A stretch of 64,000 bases of DNA from an uncultured Aquimarina sp. (GCF_947500065.1 NZ_CANMQT010000003.1:577663-641662); one strand, 5' to 3'; shown: positions 9,263-19,959, numbered from the stretch's first letter. Translations and numbers: made by a program. The notes: generated by a model from the letters alone, not told the origin.

Positions 9263-11140
9263 CTATCCTTTTAACCAAGCATTTCTTAGTGTTAATTGTT
9301 CTTTTGTTGGATTTTCAACATCACTTAAAGACTTTCCTTTAGTATAGGATTTAGTTAGTTTTGTCTTTATTATTACCTCTTCTCCTGCTCTATCTAATTT
9401 AACTTCTACATCATCACCTTCCTGCCACTGAAGCGTACCTTGTAATACAGAATTGGCATTTAATAACGTTAACTGTGTTCCGTTAACTTCTTTTATTACA
9501 TCAAACGCTTGTACTCCATTATCTGCCCAAAAACTATTCTCGCTTACTAATTCTGTAAAGAAAATAGTTCCTTTATCTTGATCACCTCCAACAATAATTG
9601 CACTACCATTTCTTACGTAATCAGTTTCAATATTTTTAGTACCTACAGAAAGTCCCACTTTTTCAAAGAATTTATTATAGTCGATAGGTGTATTGCCCTC
9701 CACATTAGTTTTCAAGAACTCTCCTATAGAAGGATAGGTCATAGAAACAATTTCTTCAATAATTTTATCGTCTTCAAATGGTTTATTTTTTCCATATTTT
9801 AATGATAACTCTTTCATTAAAGATAAAATTCCTCGATTTCCATCGCTCTCTTCTCTCATTAATATATCAATACACATACCAATCAATGCTCCTTTCTCGT
9901 ATACATTCGCATAATTTTTAGCATATGGTTCATTAAGAATGTTTTCACTCATTACTGTAAAACTCATAGCATCATCAAACATACTTGCAGATTCAATTTT
10001 ACCCATCATTTTTGTATAAAACTCTTCTTCTCCTACAAGATCCTGATTGATCTGAAAAACACTGGCAAAATACTCCGTAACTCCTTCATACATCCATAAA
10101 TGCTTAGAGAAAGTTGGGTTATTATAATCAAAATAATGTACATCTCCTGAATGCACACTTAATGGAGTAACAATATGAAAAAACTCATGAGACACTACAT
10201 CAATCATTGCTGACGCTAACGCATCTTCTGGTATCGCTTCAGGTAAAACTACTACCGTAGATGTATGATGCTCTAGTGCTCCGAAACCTGTCGGCGCTGT
10301 TTGTGATTGAGGTGCCAAATATAAATAGATATCGTATCTAGGAGTACTATCTATATCTCCTAAATACTTTTTTTGAGCCTTCATCATTTTAAAAACAGTC
10401 TCCTTAATTCCTGCAGCAGTATACGTTTTATTAGGTGAATAAACGCTTAAAACGATTTTGATCCCTCCTACTTCAAACTCTTCTACATCTAATTTACCAT
10501 ACATCATTGGATTGTCAGTAACATCAAAATATCTGGCAGCAAAATACTTATCTGTAGTAATTGTTCCATCTTCATTTTTTTCGGAACCTACATTCTGCAA
10601 AGCAGAAGTTCTTTGCATATCCGTTGGTGCTTTCACTTCTACTGCATATTGATTATTTTTCAATACATCAAAATAACCAATAAATCCATGTAAGTTTAGC
10701 ACAAAATTATCTTTCTCTATATTCGTTCCTGAAGGAGAAAAAGGTGTTCCTACACCTGTATTCTCTATATCATAGGTGTCATTTACCAGATATACAATTT
10801 TATCTAATTGCTTAGCATTGGTAATTAACCAGGTATTGGTATCAATTTTTTCTGTTGCTAATTCTGCACCATTATAATCCAGCGCTCTAAAACCATCTAC
10901 AAACTTTCCAAAATCACTAACTGCATATGTTCCTTGCACTACTTTTGGTAGAAAGTATTTTACAGTATCCTGAATAAAACGTCCTGGATTGATAACCACT
11001 GGTACTTTATCATCTGTAATTTGTGTTAAATCTACTTTTGTAGCGATTGGTGTTTTAGAAGCAATGTCATTTCCTTGATTAACGGATCCACATCCAATTA
11101 GTACAAGACCAATAGATAGTGTGATTAATATATTTTTCAT
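9263..11140 (-). CDS. M61-family metallopeptidase lipoprotein with PDZ domain
   Basis: A 625-residue secreted peptidase. The N-terminus (MKNILITLSIGLVLIGCGS) is a lipoprotein signal with C17 as the likely lipidated residue. The zinc site is SHEFFHIVTP (H318, E319, H322), with the third ligand E352 in MYEGVTEYFA 30 residues downstream. This spacing is that of the M61 (glycyl aminopeptidase) family. The N-terminal 250 residues fit the beta-rich M61_N region. The region from about 500 to 600, ending VKEVNGTQLTLLN and a D/E-rich strand, fits the PDZ domain usual in this family. It probably trims peptides in the periplasm or at the cell surface. It is convergent with the PPK2 pair, separated by a strong terminator, and appears monocistronic. 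Confidence 0.88.
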   Translation of the reverse strand: MKNILITLSIGLVLIGCGSVNQGNDIASKTPIATKVDLTQITDDKVPVVINPGRFIQDTVKYFLPKVVQGTYAVSDFGKFVDGFRALDYNGAELATEKIDTNTWLITNAKQLDKIVYLVNDTYDIENTGVGTPFSPSGTNIEKDNFVLNLHGFIGYFDVLKNNQYAVEVKAPTDMQRTSALQNVGSEKNEDGTITTDKYFAARYFDVTDNPMMYGKLDVEEFEVGGIKIVLSVYSPNKTYTAAGIKETVFKMMKAQKKYLGDIDSTPRYDIYLYLAPQSQTAPTGFGALEHHTSTVVVLPEAIPEDALASAMIDVVSHEFFHIVTPLSVHSGDVHYFDYNNPTFSKHLWMYEGVTEYFASVFQINQDLVGEEEFYTKMMGKIESASMFDDAMSFTVMSENILNEPYAKNYANVYEKGALIGMCIDILMREESDGNRGILSLMKELSLKYGKNKPFEDDKIIEEIVSMTYPSIGEFLKTNVEGNTPIDYNKFFEKVGLSVGTKNIETDYVRNGSAIIVGGDQDKGTIFFTELVSENSFWADNGVQAFDVIKEVNGTQLTLLNANSVLQGTLQWQEGDDVEVKLDRAGEEVIIKTKLTKSYTKGKSLSDVENPTKEQLTLRNAWLKG

Positions 11141-11265
11141 GTATTCAATTCTTTATTATGCTAGACGCAAAAAATTAGTGGGTGTTACAACTTTGGTCGC
11201 GCAAAATATATAATTTGTATAGACTTTAACCTATTTTTGGTAATTATTTACCTATACATATCACT

Positions 11266-12030
11266 TTGGATATTTTAATTGATACACATCGAATACGACT
11301 ATCGGTTGATCCAGAATCGTTTGATTCTTTAAAAACAACCATCATATTTTTACACGATTCTTTAGGATCCATAGAGCTTTGGAGAGATTTTCCAAGAAGA
11401 ATAAGTGAAGCAACCAACTGCAACGTACTTTCTTATGATCGTCAAGGTTATGGTAAATCTGATGGCTTTTCTGAATCAAAAAGAGATAAAGAATATCTAA
11501 AAAAAGAAGCGGATGTATTAGCTAAACTAATTGATCAACTTGGATTAAAAGAAGTAATACTTTTTGGTCATAGTGACGGTGGAAGCATTGCCTTACTTGC
11601 TGCTTCTTTATACCCAAATAAAATAAAAGGGATTATTACGGAAGGAGCACACGTTTTTGTAGAAAATGAAACTCTACAAGGAATAAGAGATGCACAAACT
11701 GCATATAAAACAACCAACTTAAAAGAAAAGTTGACCAAGTATCACTATAAAAATACTGAAAACGTATTCAAAATGTGGACAGAAACTTGGCTTTCTCCTT
11801 CATTTTCAGAATGGAACATAGAACACTACCTATCAGGAATACAATGTCCTTCTCTTATAATTCAAGGAGAAAATGACGAATATGGTACTTTAGATCAGGT
11901 TACAAGTATTCTTCAGAAAACATCCGGGATCTCTGAATCTCTAATAATACCAAACATTGGGCATACTCCTCATAAAGAAGCGACCGAAATTGTAATCGAG
12001 AAAACGAGAAATTTTACCCTAAATTTATAA
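11266..12030 (+). CDS. Alpha/beta hydrolase
   Basis: A 254-residue alpha/beta-fold hydrolase. The nucleophile elbow is FGHSDGGS (serine near residue 106), the oxyanion region is IIFLHDSLGSIELWRDFP, the acid lies near QGENDEYG, and the histidine is in IPNIGHTPHKEA. All three catalytic positions are therefore present. There is no signal peptide. The start is TTG at 11266: an in-frame stop lies at 11227 and no ATG occurs before residue 160, so a TTG (or a nearby rare codon) must be used. Substrate is unknown; esterase, lactonase and C-C hydrolase roles are all possible. It stands alone, divergent from the M61 peptidase gene and 107 bases before an S9 peptidase gene. Confidence 0.85.
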   Translation: MDILIDTHRIRLSVDPESFDSLKTTIIFLHDSLGSIELWRDFPRRISEATNCNVLSYDRQGYGKSDGFSESKRDKEYLKKEADVLAKLIDQLGLKEVILFGHSDGGSIALLAASLYPNKIKGIITEGAHVFVENETLQGIRDAQTAYKTTNLKEKLTKYHYKNTENVFKMWTETWLSPSFSEWNIEHYLSGIQCPSLIIQGENDEYGTLDQVTSILQKTSGISESLIIPNIGHTPHKEATEIVIEKTRNFTLNL

Positions 12031-12137
12031 ATTTTTGGTAGTACTATTCCGAAAAACATATGAAATCAAATTTCTGAAGAGTTAAATAGCTATTTTTGAT
12101 TTTAAATCACTTAAAATCTTAATTAATTACTCACATC

Positions 12138-14579
12138 ATGAAATTCGTCAAATCGTTATTAATCGTACTGTTTTTAGGTTCAGTTTTACACGCTCAAGAA
12201 AATTTAGAATACCAAAAACCCGTAAAAGAAATCTTAGATTTAGTAGATGTACCTCTTGCACCATCTATACGGATTGATCAAAAAGGAGAACATATGATTT
12301 TCCTGTATCGAGATGGCTATAAGACTATTACAGAATTATCAGAAAAAGAAATGAGGTTAGCTGGATTACGAATTAATCCAAAAACCAATATTTCGAGTCG
12401 TACCAACTACTATAATAATATTAAATTAAAGAAAACTGATGGTGTTCCCATACAAATAAAAGGACTTCCTGAAAACCCAAGAATAGCTAATATATCCTGG
12501 TCACCTGATCAAACAAAAGCTGCATTTACCAATACAACAATTAATGGAGTTGAATTATGGGTTTTAGATATCAAAAACAATAACGTTAATAAAATTACAG
12601 ATGCCACTTTAAATGCTAATATGGGGTCTCCTTTTAGATGGTTCAAAGATAACTCTGCTTTATTGGTGAAGTTTTTGTCTACCAACAAAAAGGCTTTAAT
12701 TAATGTAGATGAAGCGATTCCTTCTGGACCTACTATTTCTATTAGCGAAGGAACAAAGGCGCAGAATAGAACGTATCAAGATCTGTTAAAAAATCCAAAT
12801 GATGAATATAATTTTGAGCAATTAGCTACTTCAGAAATTTTTAAAGTAAATCTTGATGGTTCCAAAAAATCTTGGTCAAAGACTGGAATGATACGTAATT
12901 ATTCTTTTTCACCGGATGGTAATTATGTTATGGTAACTGAAATTAAAAAGCCATTTTCTTATCTAGTGCCTTATTATCGTTTTCCACAAGAAACTACTGT
13001 TTATAAAAGTTCGGGAGAGCTCTTTAAAACAATTAACAAAGTTCCAATTGATGAAGTACGACCTAAAGGCTTTATGGCAACAAGAATGGGCAAAAGATCT
13101 ATTAGCTGGAGATCTGATAAACCTTCAACTTTTATTTGGGCCGAAGCTTTAGATAAAGGGGATCCTGATATTGAAGTTGAATATCGTGACGAGGTTTTTC
13201 AATTAGATGCTCCTTTTGATGGCACACCTAAATCAATACTAAAAACAATTAATCGATATAGCAGTATACAATGGAGTAACGATAAAGAAACGGCTTTTGC
13301 ATATGATTATTGGTGGAACACCAGAAATACAAAAACGTATGTCTTTAATCCAAATAAAGCTTCTGAAACACCACAAATTATACACGATCGAAATTATCAA
13401 GATCGATATAATGATCCAGGAAATTTTGTAAGTGCAAGAAATGAATTTGGAAGATCCGTAGTAAATATTAATAAAGGAAATGTATATCTAACAGGAGATG
13501 GCTACAGCAAAGAAGGACAATTTCCTTTTATAGACCAACTCAACTTAAAAAGCAATAAAACAAAAAGGGTATATCAATCTTCATATACTGATAAAGTAGA
13601 AAATATTTATTTTGCTACTAATATAGAAAAAGGAGAATTTCTTGTAGGAATTGAATCTCCCAGCGAATATCCTAACTTCTATATTAGAAACATAAATTCG
13701 AAAAATGAAATAAAGCAAATTACTGATTTCAAAAATCCGTTTTTAGCAATCCAGGATGTTCATAAAGAAGTAATTAAATATAAAAGAGAAGATGGACTAG
13801 AACTATCTGGAACTTTATATTTACCTATTGGATATGATAAAGAAAAAAAGGAGAAAATGCCAATGATTCTATGGGCTTATCCTGAAGAATTTAAAGACAA
13901 AAAAAGCGCCTCTCAATCCACATCTAATCCTAATGAGTTTACGTATCCATTTTGGGGTTCTATGATTTATTGGGTGACTAGAGGTTACGTAGTATTAGAT
14001 GACGCTTCTTTTCCTATTGTAGGAGAAGGTGAGGAAGAACCTAATGATTCTTTCAGAAAACAATTAGTCGCAAATGCAAAAGCTGCAATTGATGCAGTTG
14101 ATAATTTGGGGTATATTGATAGAAATCGAGTAGCTGTTGGAGGGCATTCATATGGAGCTTTTATGACTGCTAATTTACTATCGCACTCTAATCTTTTTGC
14201 TGCAGGAATTGCTAGAAGTGGTGCCTACAATAGAACTTTGACTCCTTTTGGTTTCCAAAGTGAAGAACGAAGTTATTGGGAAGCTCCTGATGTTTACAAT
14301 ACCATGTCACCATTTATGCATGCAGATAAAATGAAGACTCCTTTACTACTTATTCATGGAAAAGCAGATAATAATTCGGGTACCTATCCATTACAGAGTG
14401 AACGTTATTTTAATGCATTAAAAGGCCTTGGAGCAACAGCTAGACTAATTATGTTACCCAAAGAAAGTCATGGATATAGAGCAAAAGAATCTATTCTTCA
14501 CCTTCTATGGGAACAAGATGAATGGCTTGAAAAATATGTTAAAAACAGAAAAGCACCAATATCTGAAGGAACGAATTAA
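12138..14579 (+). CDS. Secreted S9-family (prolyl oligopeptidase-type) serine peptidase
   Basis: An 813-residue exported peptidase. The signal peptide ends at VLHAQ (about residue 20). The middle 500 residues form a beta-propeller-like region with repeated SWSPD / SFSPD / WRSDK motifs, which normally gates the active site. The C-terminal alpha/beta domain carries the triad: S671 in GGHSYGAF, D744 in HGKADNN and H778 in ESHGY. This layout fits S9 peptidases related to glutamyl endopeptidase, which cut short peptides. It probably works in the periplasm on imported or turnover peptides. The gene has its own upstream spacer and ends at an 18-bp hairpin facing a convergent histidine kinase gene. 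Confidence 0.9.
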   Translation: MKFVKSLLIVLFLGSVLHAQENLEYQKPVKEILDLVDVPLAPSIRIDQKGEHMIFLYRDGYKTITELSEKEMRLAGLRINPKTNISSRTNYYNNIKLKKTDGVPIQIKGLPENPRIANISWSPDQTKAAFTNTTINGVELWVLDIKNNNVNKITDATLNANMGSPFRWFKDNSALLVKFLSTNKKALINVDEAIPSGPTISISEGTKAQNRTYQDLLKNPNDEYNFEQLATSEIFKVNLDGSKKSWSKTGMIRNYSFSPDGNYVMVTEIKKPFSYLVPYYRFPQETTVYKSSGELFKTINKVPIDEVRPKGFMATRMGKRSISWRSDKPSTFIWAEALDKGDPDIEVEYRDEVFQLDAPFDGTPKSILKTINRYSSIQWSNDKETAFAYDYWWNTRNTKTYVFNPNKASETPQIIHDRNYQDRYNDPGNFVSARNEFGRSVVNINKGNVYLTGDGYSKEGQFPFIDQLNLKSNKTKRVYQSSYTDKVENIYFATNIEKGEFLVGIESPSEYPNFYIRNINSKNEIKQITDFKNPFLAIQDVHKEVIKYKREDGLELSGTLYLPIGYDKEKKEKMPMILWAYPEEFKDKKSASQSTSNPNEFTYPFWGSMIYWVTRGYVVLDDASFPIVGEGEEEPNDSFRKQLVANAKAAIDAVDNLGYIDRNRVAVGGHSYGAFMTANLLSHSNLFAAGIARSGAYNRTLTPFGFQSEERSYWEAPDVYNTMSPFMHADKMKTPLLLIHGKADNNSGTYPLQSERYFNALKGLGATARLIMLPKESHGYRAKESILHLLWEQDEWLEKYVKNRKAPISEGTN

Positions 14580-14584
14580 CTAAA

Positions 14585-14624
14585 TAAAATGGTGTCAGAA
14601 AAGCTTTTTTCTGACACCATTTTA
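14585..14624. terminator. Bidirectional terminator
   Basis: The arms 14585-14602 and 14607-14624 pair perfectly over 18 bases with loop GCTT. The core GGTGTCAG/CTGACACC is flanked by A/T runs. It sits between the convergent S9 peptidase and hybrid kinase genes. Confidence 0.88.
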
Positions 14625-14634
14625 TTAAATTCAA

Positions 14635-16824
14635 TTAAGGCAACAAATTTTTAGAAATGATATCTCTAAGGTCGTTTTTATTTAATGGTTTATTTATAAT
14701 ATCATTCATCCCAATTGCCAAACATTCTTCTTGTACCTCTCCTAATTCAGCTGCAGTAAGCGCTATAATAGGAGTTGTTTTATCAAACTCTCTTATTCTT
14801 TTTGTTGCTTCATTACCATTAAGATAAGGCATATTAAGGTCCATTAAGATTAAGTCAAAATCTTCCTTTTTCACCATTTGTATTGCATTAAAACCATTTT
14901 CTACTATAACGCAATCATACCCGATTAGGCCTAACAAATTTTTAGTTACTATTTGATTAATTTTATTATCCTCTGCCACCAAGATTCTTCTATACACATT
15001 GGTTGCTCCATTATTTCGCTCATTAACAGATTGCTCCTCTCCTTCTTCTAGGATTTCTAATTCTAGGTCAAAATAAAATTTTGCTCCTCTTCCTTCATTA
15101 CTTTCTAAATATACCTTACTATCCATCATTTCCAAAAGATTTTTCACAATAGAAAGCCCGAGACCTGTACCTTCTATGGTATTAGACTCTCTATCTACTT
15201 GAGAAAACTTCTCAAAAACAAAGTCCTTTTTATCATCCGGAATACCTACTCCACTATCCTCCACCTCATACCGAATATGAATGGTATTATTTTCTTTCTT
15301 AAGAATTTTAATTCTCAACCATATTCTTCCATTTTCAGTAAATTTAGATGCATTACCAATAAGATTTATTAGAATTTCTGATAGTCTAAGTGAATCTACA
15401 TTTAAAGAGCCAGGTAAGTCGTTAGGAACTTCCAAAACAAGCTCATTGTCTTTGCTTTTAGCTTGGTATTCAAATGAATTTAGTAAATTCTGTGATAGTT
15501 TAAATAGATTTGTAGGAGTTTTAGCTAGTCTTACTTTATTAGATTCTATTTTGCTAATCTGAAGGACATTGTTAATTAGGTTTAAAAGATAATCTCCAGA
15601 AAATTTTAATGAACCTAATAACTGTCTGTGTTTTTCTAACACATCATCATCCTCAAGTAATAAAGAAGTTATTCCAACAACTCCGTAAAGCGGAGTTCTC
15701 AATTCATGACTAACTGTGGATATGAATTGTGATTTTACTTGTGTAAGTTTTTCGGCTTCCGACTTTGCTTCAATAAGCTGTAAATTTTTATCTTTTAATA
15801 CATCATTCAATTTTTTCTTTGATCTGTATCCTATATATAAGAAAAAGGCAGTAGCAAATAAAAATATCAAACCTGCAGCAGAAATTATATTAATAGTTCT
15901 GTTATTCTTTGCCATTTTAGCTTGATACTCCTGTTCCGTTTTAGCTACTTCTAATTCTCTTTTGTATTCATCTATATTAAAGCTAACTCTAGCGATTTCT
16001 ATTTGTTTAAGTTTTTCTTTGTTATAAACTTTGTCTTTATATTCTTGATAGCGTTTAATATCTTTATAAGCTTTTTCTAAGTCTCCTTGTTTTTCATACA
16101 TCTCTGCCCTTGCTTCATAAATAAAAGATAGCTCTAATAACATGTTATGTCTATCTGCTATCATAATAGATTCATCAAAAAACTCATTTGCTTCTGGATA
16201 TTTATTCTGGCTTAAGGCAAGTCTTCCTTTAAGGTAATATACTTCACAATATCCCTCTATATCTTTATTTTCAACTACTAGCTTTCCTGCTTCTTCTATA
16301 TATGGAATTGCCTCATCAAACTTCTTCGCATCAATATACGTCCACGCTAGATTAATTATTGGAGTCATGTATTCTTTGGAATTATTCAACAATTTCCCTA
16401 ATTGGGTAGCTTTACCATAAAATTCTAATGAAGCCTCTAGATCCTTATAACCATCAGAATATACATTTCCTAACCCATTATTATTCCATAAAATTAGTAA
16501 TGAATCATTTGCTTTTTCTGCATATTTTAATGATTTTCTAAAGTATTCTTCGGCGTTTTCATAATCTACAAGTGTTTGATAATTATACGCCATCAGATAA
16601 TAGGCTTCAGATTTATAATGATCATTATCCAATTCGTGAGCATAATTTGCAGCCATAATTGCATATTCCAAAGACTCCTTTATTTTATAATCGAATGTCA
16701 AATTATTGGACGTATCTATCAGAGATTGCAAACTATCATTAATCGGGAATTTAGATTCTTGCTGACAATAAATCAGAAAAGGGATAGCGAATAAAAAATA
16801 TGTGAATAGTAATATTTTCCTCAA
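14635..16824 (-). CDS. TPR-containing hybrid sensor histidine kinase
   Basis: A 729-residue two-component sensor. An N-terminal signal (MRKILLFTYFLFAIPFLIYCQ) is followed by several tetratricopeptide repeats (about residues 35-290) in the periplasm. One transmembrane helix follows near 309-331, then a coiled coil. The HisKA domain has the phospho-accepting H373 in FISTVSHELRTP. The ATPase domain shows N, G1 and G2 boxes (LINLIGNASKFTENG, DSGVGIPDD, GTGLGLSIVKNLL). A C-terminal receiver domain has D662 in LMDLNMP. This is a common Bacteroidota hybrid form in which the TPR part senses or binds a partner. No histidine-phosphotransfer domain or DNA-binding output is fused, so phosphate must pass to another protein. 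The partner is not obvious nearby. Confidence 0.92.
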   Translation of the reverse strand: MRKILLFTYFLFAIPFLIYCQQESKFPINDSLQSLIDTSNNLTFDYKIKESLEYAIMAANYAHELDNDHYKSEAYYLMAYNYQTLVDYENAEEYFRKSLKYAEKANDSLLILWNNNGLGNVYSDGYKDLEASLEFYGKATQLGKLLNNSKEYMTPIINLAWTYIDAKKFDEAIPYIEEAGKLVVENKDIEGYCEVYYLKGRLALSQNKYPEANEFFDESIMIADRHNMLLELSFIYEARAEMYEKQGDLEKAYKDIKRYQEYKDKVYNKEKLKQIEIARVSFNIDEYKRELEVAKTEQEYQAKMAKNNRTINIISAAGLIFLFATAFFLYIGYRSKKKLNDVLKDKNLQLIEAKSEAEKLTQVKSQFISTVSHELRTPLYGVVGITSLLLEDDDVLEKHRQLLGSLKFSGDYLLNLINNVLQISKIESNKVRLAKTPTNLFKLSQNLLNSFEYQAKSKDNELVLEVPNDLPGSLNVDSLRLSEILINLIGNASKFTENGRIWLRIKILKKENNTIHIRYEVEDSGVGIPDDKKDFVFEKFSQVDRESNTIEGTGLGLSIVKNLLEMMDSKVYLESNEGRGAKFYFDLELEILEEGEEQSVNERNNGATNVYRRILVAEDNKINQIVTKNLLGLIGYDCVIVENGFNAIQMVKKEDFDLILMDLNMPYLNGNEATKRIREFDKTTPIIALTAAELGEVQEECLAIGMNDIINKPLNKNDLRDIISKNLLP

Positions 16825-16970
16825 AATATGTTGCTTTTAAACCGTTTAATATTTGCCATATGTAATGATATAAATCACCAATGAATACAATTAATCTTAT
16901 ACGTTAAGGTACTGAAAAAAACTAGAAAACATCTAATTTCTTATAGTTAACCTTAAATTTCACGAGTCAA

Positions 16971-17873
16971 TTAATGGGAATTTTTATTCTTTTTTGTAAT
17001 AGCATAGACACCTAAAATTACAATACCTGCTCCAATTATCTGAATCATAGATAAGCTTTCTCCTAAGAAGAAAAAAGCAAGTATTATAGTTGATATTGGC
17101 CCAAGGCTACCTACAATAGCAACATTAGAAGCTCCTAATCGTGAGATTGCCGAAGAAATAAGATAGGAAGGTATAATTGTAGAAAAAAGTGCCATAAGAA
17201 TACTTAAAACATAAACTTCCGAAGCATAATGTGTTAAACTACCTCTGTCAAAAATTAAATATTGAATAATAATACATAAAGACGATACAATCATAGCATA
17301 AGAAGTAAAAACAATAACTCCAAACTTGGGTATTAACCAACCGCTTCCCACCAAATATGTTGCATAAGTGAGTGCGCTTAAAAAAATTAATGATACTCCA
17401 GAAATAAGACCTGGAGTATCCAGTTGAAGTTCTTGCCAAAAAGTAACTAGCACTCCTATATAAGTAATACATATAGCAACCAATTGCTGTTTTGATATTT
17501 TATTTCTTAAGAATATTCTAGAAATGATAAGTACTAAAGTTGGGTACACAAACAGTATTATTCGTTCTAATCCTGCCTTTATATATTGCAATCCAAGAAA
17601 ATCAAAGTAACTGGCTAAATAATAACCTACAAAACCAAAAAATACAATCCACAAATAATCTATTTTTCCAATACTTTTTGGATTAGATGGTCTATTAAAT
17701 ATGGCAATAGCAAAATAAACAGGGAGAGAGAAAGACATCCTAAATAACAACAGATGCTCAGAACTTATATCGTACTTATAAGCCATCTTAACCATAACTG
17801 CTTTTCCTGAAAATAAAATTACTCCGACAATTGCTAATATAATTCCTAAGGAGACTTGTTTTGGTTTTTGCAT
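16971..17873 (-). CDS. EamA/DMT-family transporter
   Basis: A 300-residue inner-membrane protein with about ten hydrophobic helices in two homologous halves. This is the EamA (drug/metabolite transporter) layout. The first half starts LGIILAIVGVILFSGKAVMVK, and the second half ends with a helix near MIQIIGAGIVILGVYAITKK. Members export amino acids, nucleobases, sugars or drugs; the substrate here cannot be told. It is downstream of ychF on the same strand but separated by that gene's terminator, so it is probably transcribed separately. Confidence 0.88.
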   Translation of the reverse strand: MQKPKQVSLGIILAIVGVILFSGKAVMVKMAYKYDISSEHLLLFRMSFSLPVYFAIAIFNRPSNPKSIGKIDYLWIVFFGFVGYYLASYFDFLGLQYIKAGLERIILFVYPTLVLIISRIFLRNKISKQQLVAICITYIGVLVTFWQELQLDTPGLISGVSLIFLSALTYATYLVGSGWLIPKFGVIVFTSYAMIVSSLCIIIQYLIFDRGSLTHYASEVYVLSILMALFSTIIPSYLISSAISRLGASNVAIVGSLGPISTIILAFFFLGESLSMIQIIGAGIVILGVYAITKKNKNSH

Positions 17874-17935
17874 TATATAAAATTAAAAGCAATATTTTCT
17901 AATCTTTTTCTCAATCAACAAAAATTACAATGCCC

Positions 17936-17971
17936 AACAAAAAACCTCTTAGAAAATTATCTAAGAGGTTT
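17936..17971 (-). terminator. Terminator of ychF
   Basis: The arms AAACCTCTTAGA (17942-17953) and TCTAAGAGGTTT (17960-17971) form a 12-bp stem with a 6-base loop. On the minus strand a T-run follows (from 17941 leftward), which suits termination of ychF. Confidence 0.82.
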
Positions 17972-17996
17972 GCTATAAAAACAACTTCTATTTATA

Positions 17997-19091
17997 TTAT
18001 ACGTTGAACAAGAAATGCATTACATCTCCATCACTTACTACATATCCTTTACCTTCTACTCCTAACTTTCCTGCTTCTTTTACTTTAGCTTCGCTACCAT
18101 AAGATACATAATCATCGTACTTTATAACTTCTGCGCGTATAAATCCTTTTTCGAAATCTGTATGAATTACACCAGCCGCCTGAGGTGCTGTAGCTCCTAT
18201 AGGAATTGTCCAAGCTCTCACCTCTTTTACTCCTGCTGTAAAATACGTTTGTTGATTTAACAACTTATAAGCAGCACGTATCAATACAGATGCTCCAGGC
18301 TCTTCTAATCCCATATCTTGAAGAAACATCTGTCTTTCTTCATAATCTTCTAATTCTGTAATATCAGCTTCGGTTCCTACTGCTAAAATAATAACTTCCG
18401 CATTTTCTGAAGCAACAGCTTCTTTAACTCTTTTTACATGATCATTTCCATTTACAGCTGCGTCCTCATCAACATTACAAACATACAAAACAGGCTTATC
18501 TGTAATAAACTGTAAAGGTTTTACAAACGTTAAATGATCATCATCAGAAACTTCAATTGCTCTAACTGATATTCCTGCCTCTAATCCTTCTTTTAATTTT
18601 AGTAATACTGCCTCTTCTTTCTGTGCTTCTTTATTACCAGTTTTTGCAGCACGTTTAATCTTATCAACCTTTTTTTCCAAAGTTTCCAGATCCTTTAACT
18701 GTAATTCTATATCAATAGTTTCTTTATCTCTAATTGGATCTATAGAACCATCAACGTGTACAATATTATCATTGTCAAAACAACGTAACACATGGATAAT
18801 AGCATCCGTCTCTCTTATATTTCCTAAAAACTGATTCCCTAAACCTTCTCCTTTACTAGCTCCTTTTACCAATCCAGCAATGTCAACAATCTCTACAGTA
18901 GCTGGTAATACACGCTCAGGATTTACTAATTCTTCAAGTTTCTCTAATCTTGAATCTGGTACATTTACCACTCCAATATTAGGTTCAATTGTACAAAATG
19001 GGAAGTTAGCACTTTGCGCCTTCGCATTGGACAAACAATTAAAAAGTGTAGATTTTCCTACGTTCGGTAATCCAACTATTCCTGCTTTCAT
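17997..19091 (-). CDS. ychF: Ribosome-associated ATPase YchF
   Basis: YchF/Ola1 is an Obg-family P-loop protein that prefers ATP and associates with ribosomes, with roles in translation and redox stress response. The ATG at 19091 gives [15 protein letters not shown] and 364 residues, the family's usual size. The longer frame to 19130 adds 13 residues that would place the P-loop too far in. The P-loop is GLPNVGKST (residues 6-14), the Switch II region is [11 protein letters not shown], and a coiled-coil insert and C-terminal TGS domain (from about 270, with [21 protein letters not shown]) follow. In place of the usual NKxD motif it has YVCNVDED, typical of the ATP-using YchF branch. It is complete and housekeeping. 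Confidence 0.97.
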   Translation of the reverse strand: MKAGIVGLPNVGKSTLFNCLSNAKAQSANFPFCTIEPNIGVVNVPDSRLEKLEELVNPERVLPATVEIVDIAGLVKGASKGEGLGNQFLGNIRETDAIIHVLRCFDNDNIVHVDGSIDPIRDKETIDIELQLKDLETLEKKVDKIKRAAKTGNKEAQKEEAVLLKLKEGLEAGISVRAIEVSDDDHLTFVKPLQFITDKPVLYVCNVDEDAAVNGNDHVKRVKEAVASENAEVIILAVGTEADITELEDYEERQMFLQDMGLEEPGASVLIRAAYKLLNQQTYFTAGVKEVRAWTIPIGATAPQAAGVIHTDFEKGFIRAEVIKYDDYVSYGSEAKVKEAGKLGVEGKGYVVSDGDVMHFLFNV

Positions 19092-19305
19092 ATTTTTGTT
19101 TATATAAGGGTAAAAACGATGTTTTTCCAAATTTTTGAGAGTGCAAAGATAACAGTATTAACACATAGTATACAAATACAAAGTAAAGAGATTATGATTG
19201 ACAGTAAATTCATATAGTCAGGTATAATGAAAGCCGACTCAAATAATGATTTAATAACGATACGTTAGTTTTTTTGTAATTTTACAATACCAAATAAATA
19301 GACCA

Positions 19306-19857
19306 ATGAAAACCTTAAAAAAATCAATTACAATCATGTTATTATTTTGTGCTTTTATAAACTATGCGCAATCGGAAGAAAAAAAAGAAGAAAAAGAAAA
19401 AGCTGAGGAAACGAAGGCTAAAGAAAATACTTCTGAAGAGGTAGTTACTAAAATAATTAGAATTAAAGGTGCTAACGGAGAAGAAAAAGTAATTAAACAA
19501 CAACAGGTGATTACCAAAAAAAGTGAAGTAAAATTAAGTCCTGATGAAAAAGATGGCGAAACTAATAGAACTGCGGTATATACACCACAAAAGGTATCTG
19601 TCAAAAACTCTGGAACTACTTCTAATGAAAAATTATATAGCAGCATCCCTGATGGTACAGGCTATATGTTAACGCTTATTGATGAAAAAGGAGAAAAAAT
19701 ATCTAAAGCTAAACCTCTTTCTAATGGGTATTATTTAGTAAACATGGGATCAAAAGATAATTGTCTTGGACATTTTGATGAAGCCAAAAATTTAATTTTA
19801 GAAACCTATGACTCTGCAACTGACGCCGTTGTTATTCTTACTTATAAATTAAAATAA
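19306..19857 (+). CDS. Secreted hypothetical protein with charged Lys/Glu-rich N-terminal region
   Basis: I do not recognise a family. The 183-residue product has a signal peptide (MKTLKKSITIMLLFCAFINYAQ, cleavage near residue 22). A very Lys/Glu-rich low-complexity stretch (residues 23-45) follows, then a mixed region to about 110. The C-terminal 70 residues (from YSSIPDGTGYML) look like a small beta-rich domain with one cysteine (DNCLG). It should be periplasmic or surface exposed. It is monocistronic, with ychF divergent upstream and an alginate lyase convergent downstream. Codon use and composition match neighbours, so it is probably a real flavobacterial gene of unknown role. Confidence 0.75.
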   Translation: MKTLKKSITIMLLFCAFINYAQSEEKKEEKEKAEETKAKENTSEEVVTKIIRIKGANGEEKVIKQQQVITKKSEVKLSPDEKDGETNRTAVYTPQKVSVKNSGTTSNEKLYSSIPDGTGYMLTLIDEKGEKISKAKPLSNGYYLVNMGSKDNCLGHFDEAKNLILETYDSATDAVVILTYKLK

Positions 19858-19880
19858 TCAATAGTAAGTTTTAAGATTTA

Positions 19881-19917
19881 AAAAAATAGCCTGATGTATA
19901 GTATACATCAGGCTATT
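19881..19917. terminator. Palindromic terminator downstream of the PL7 lyase
   Basis: AATAGCCTGATGTATA (19885-19900) and its reverse complement (19902-19917) flank a single base. A practical hairpin is a 12-bp stem with loop TATAGTATA. A run of T follows on the minus strand, so it mainly ends the lyase transcript. It may also act on the plus-strand gene. Confidence 0.78.
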
Positions 19918-19959
19918 GTGGTAGTTAATCTATCTAAAATAAATTATAATCCTTTTAAT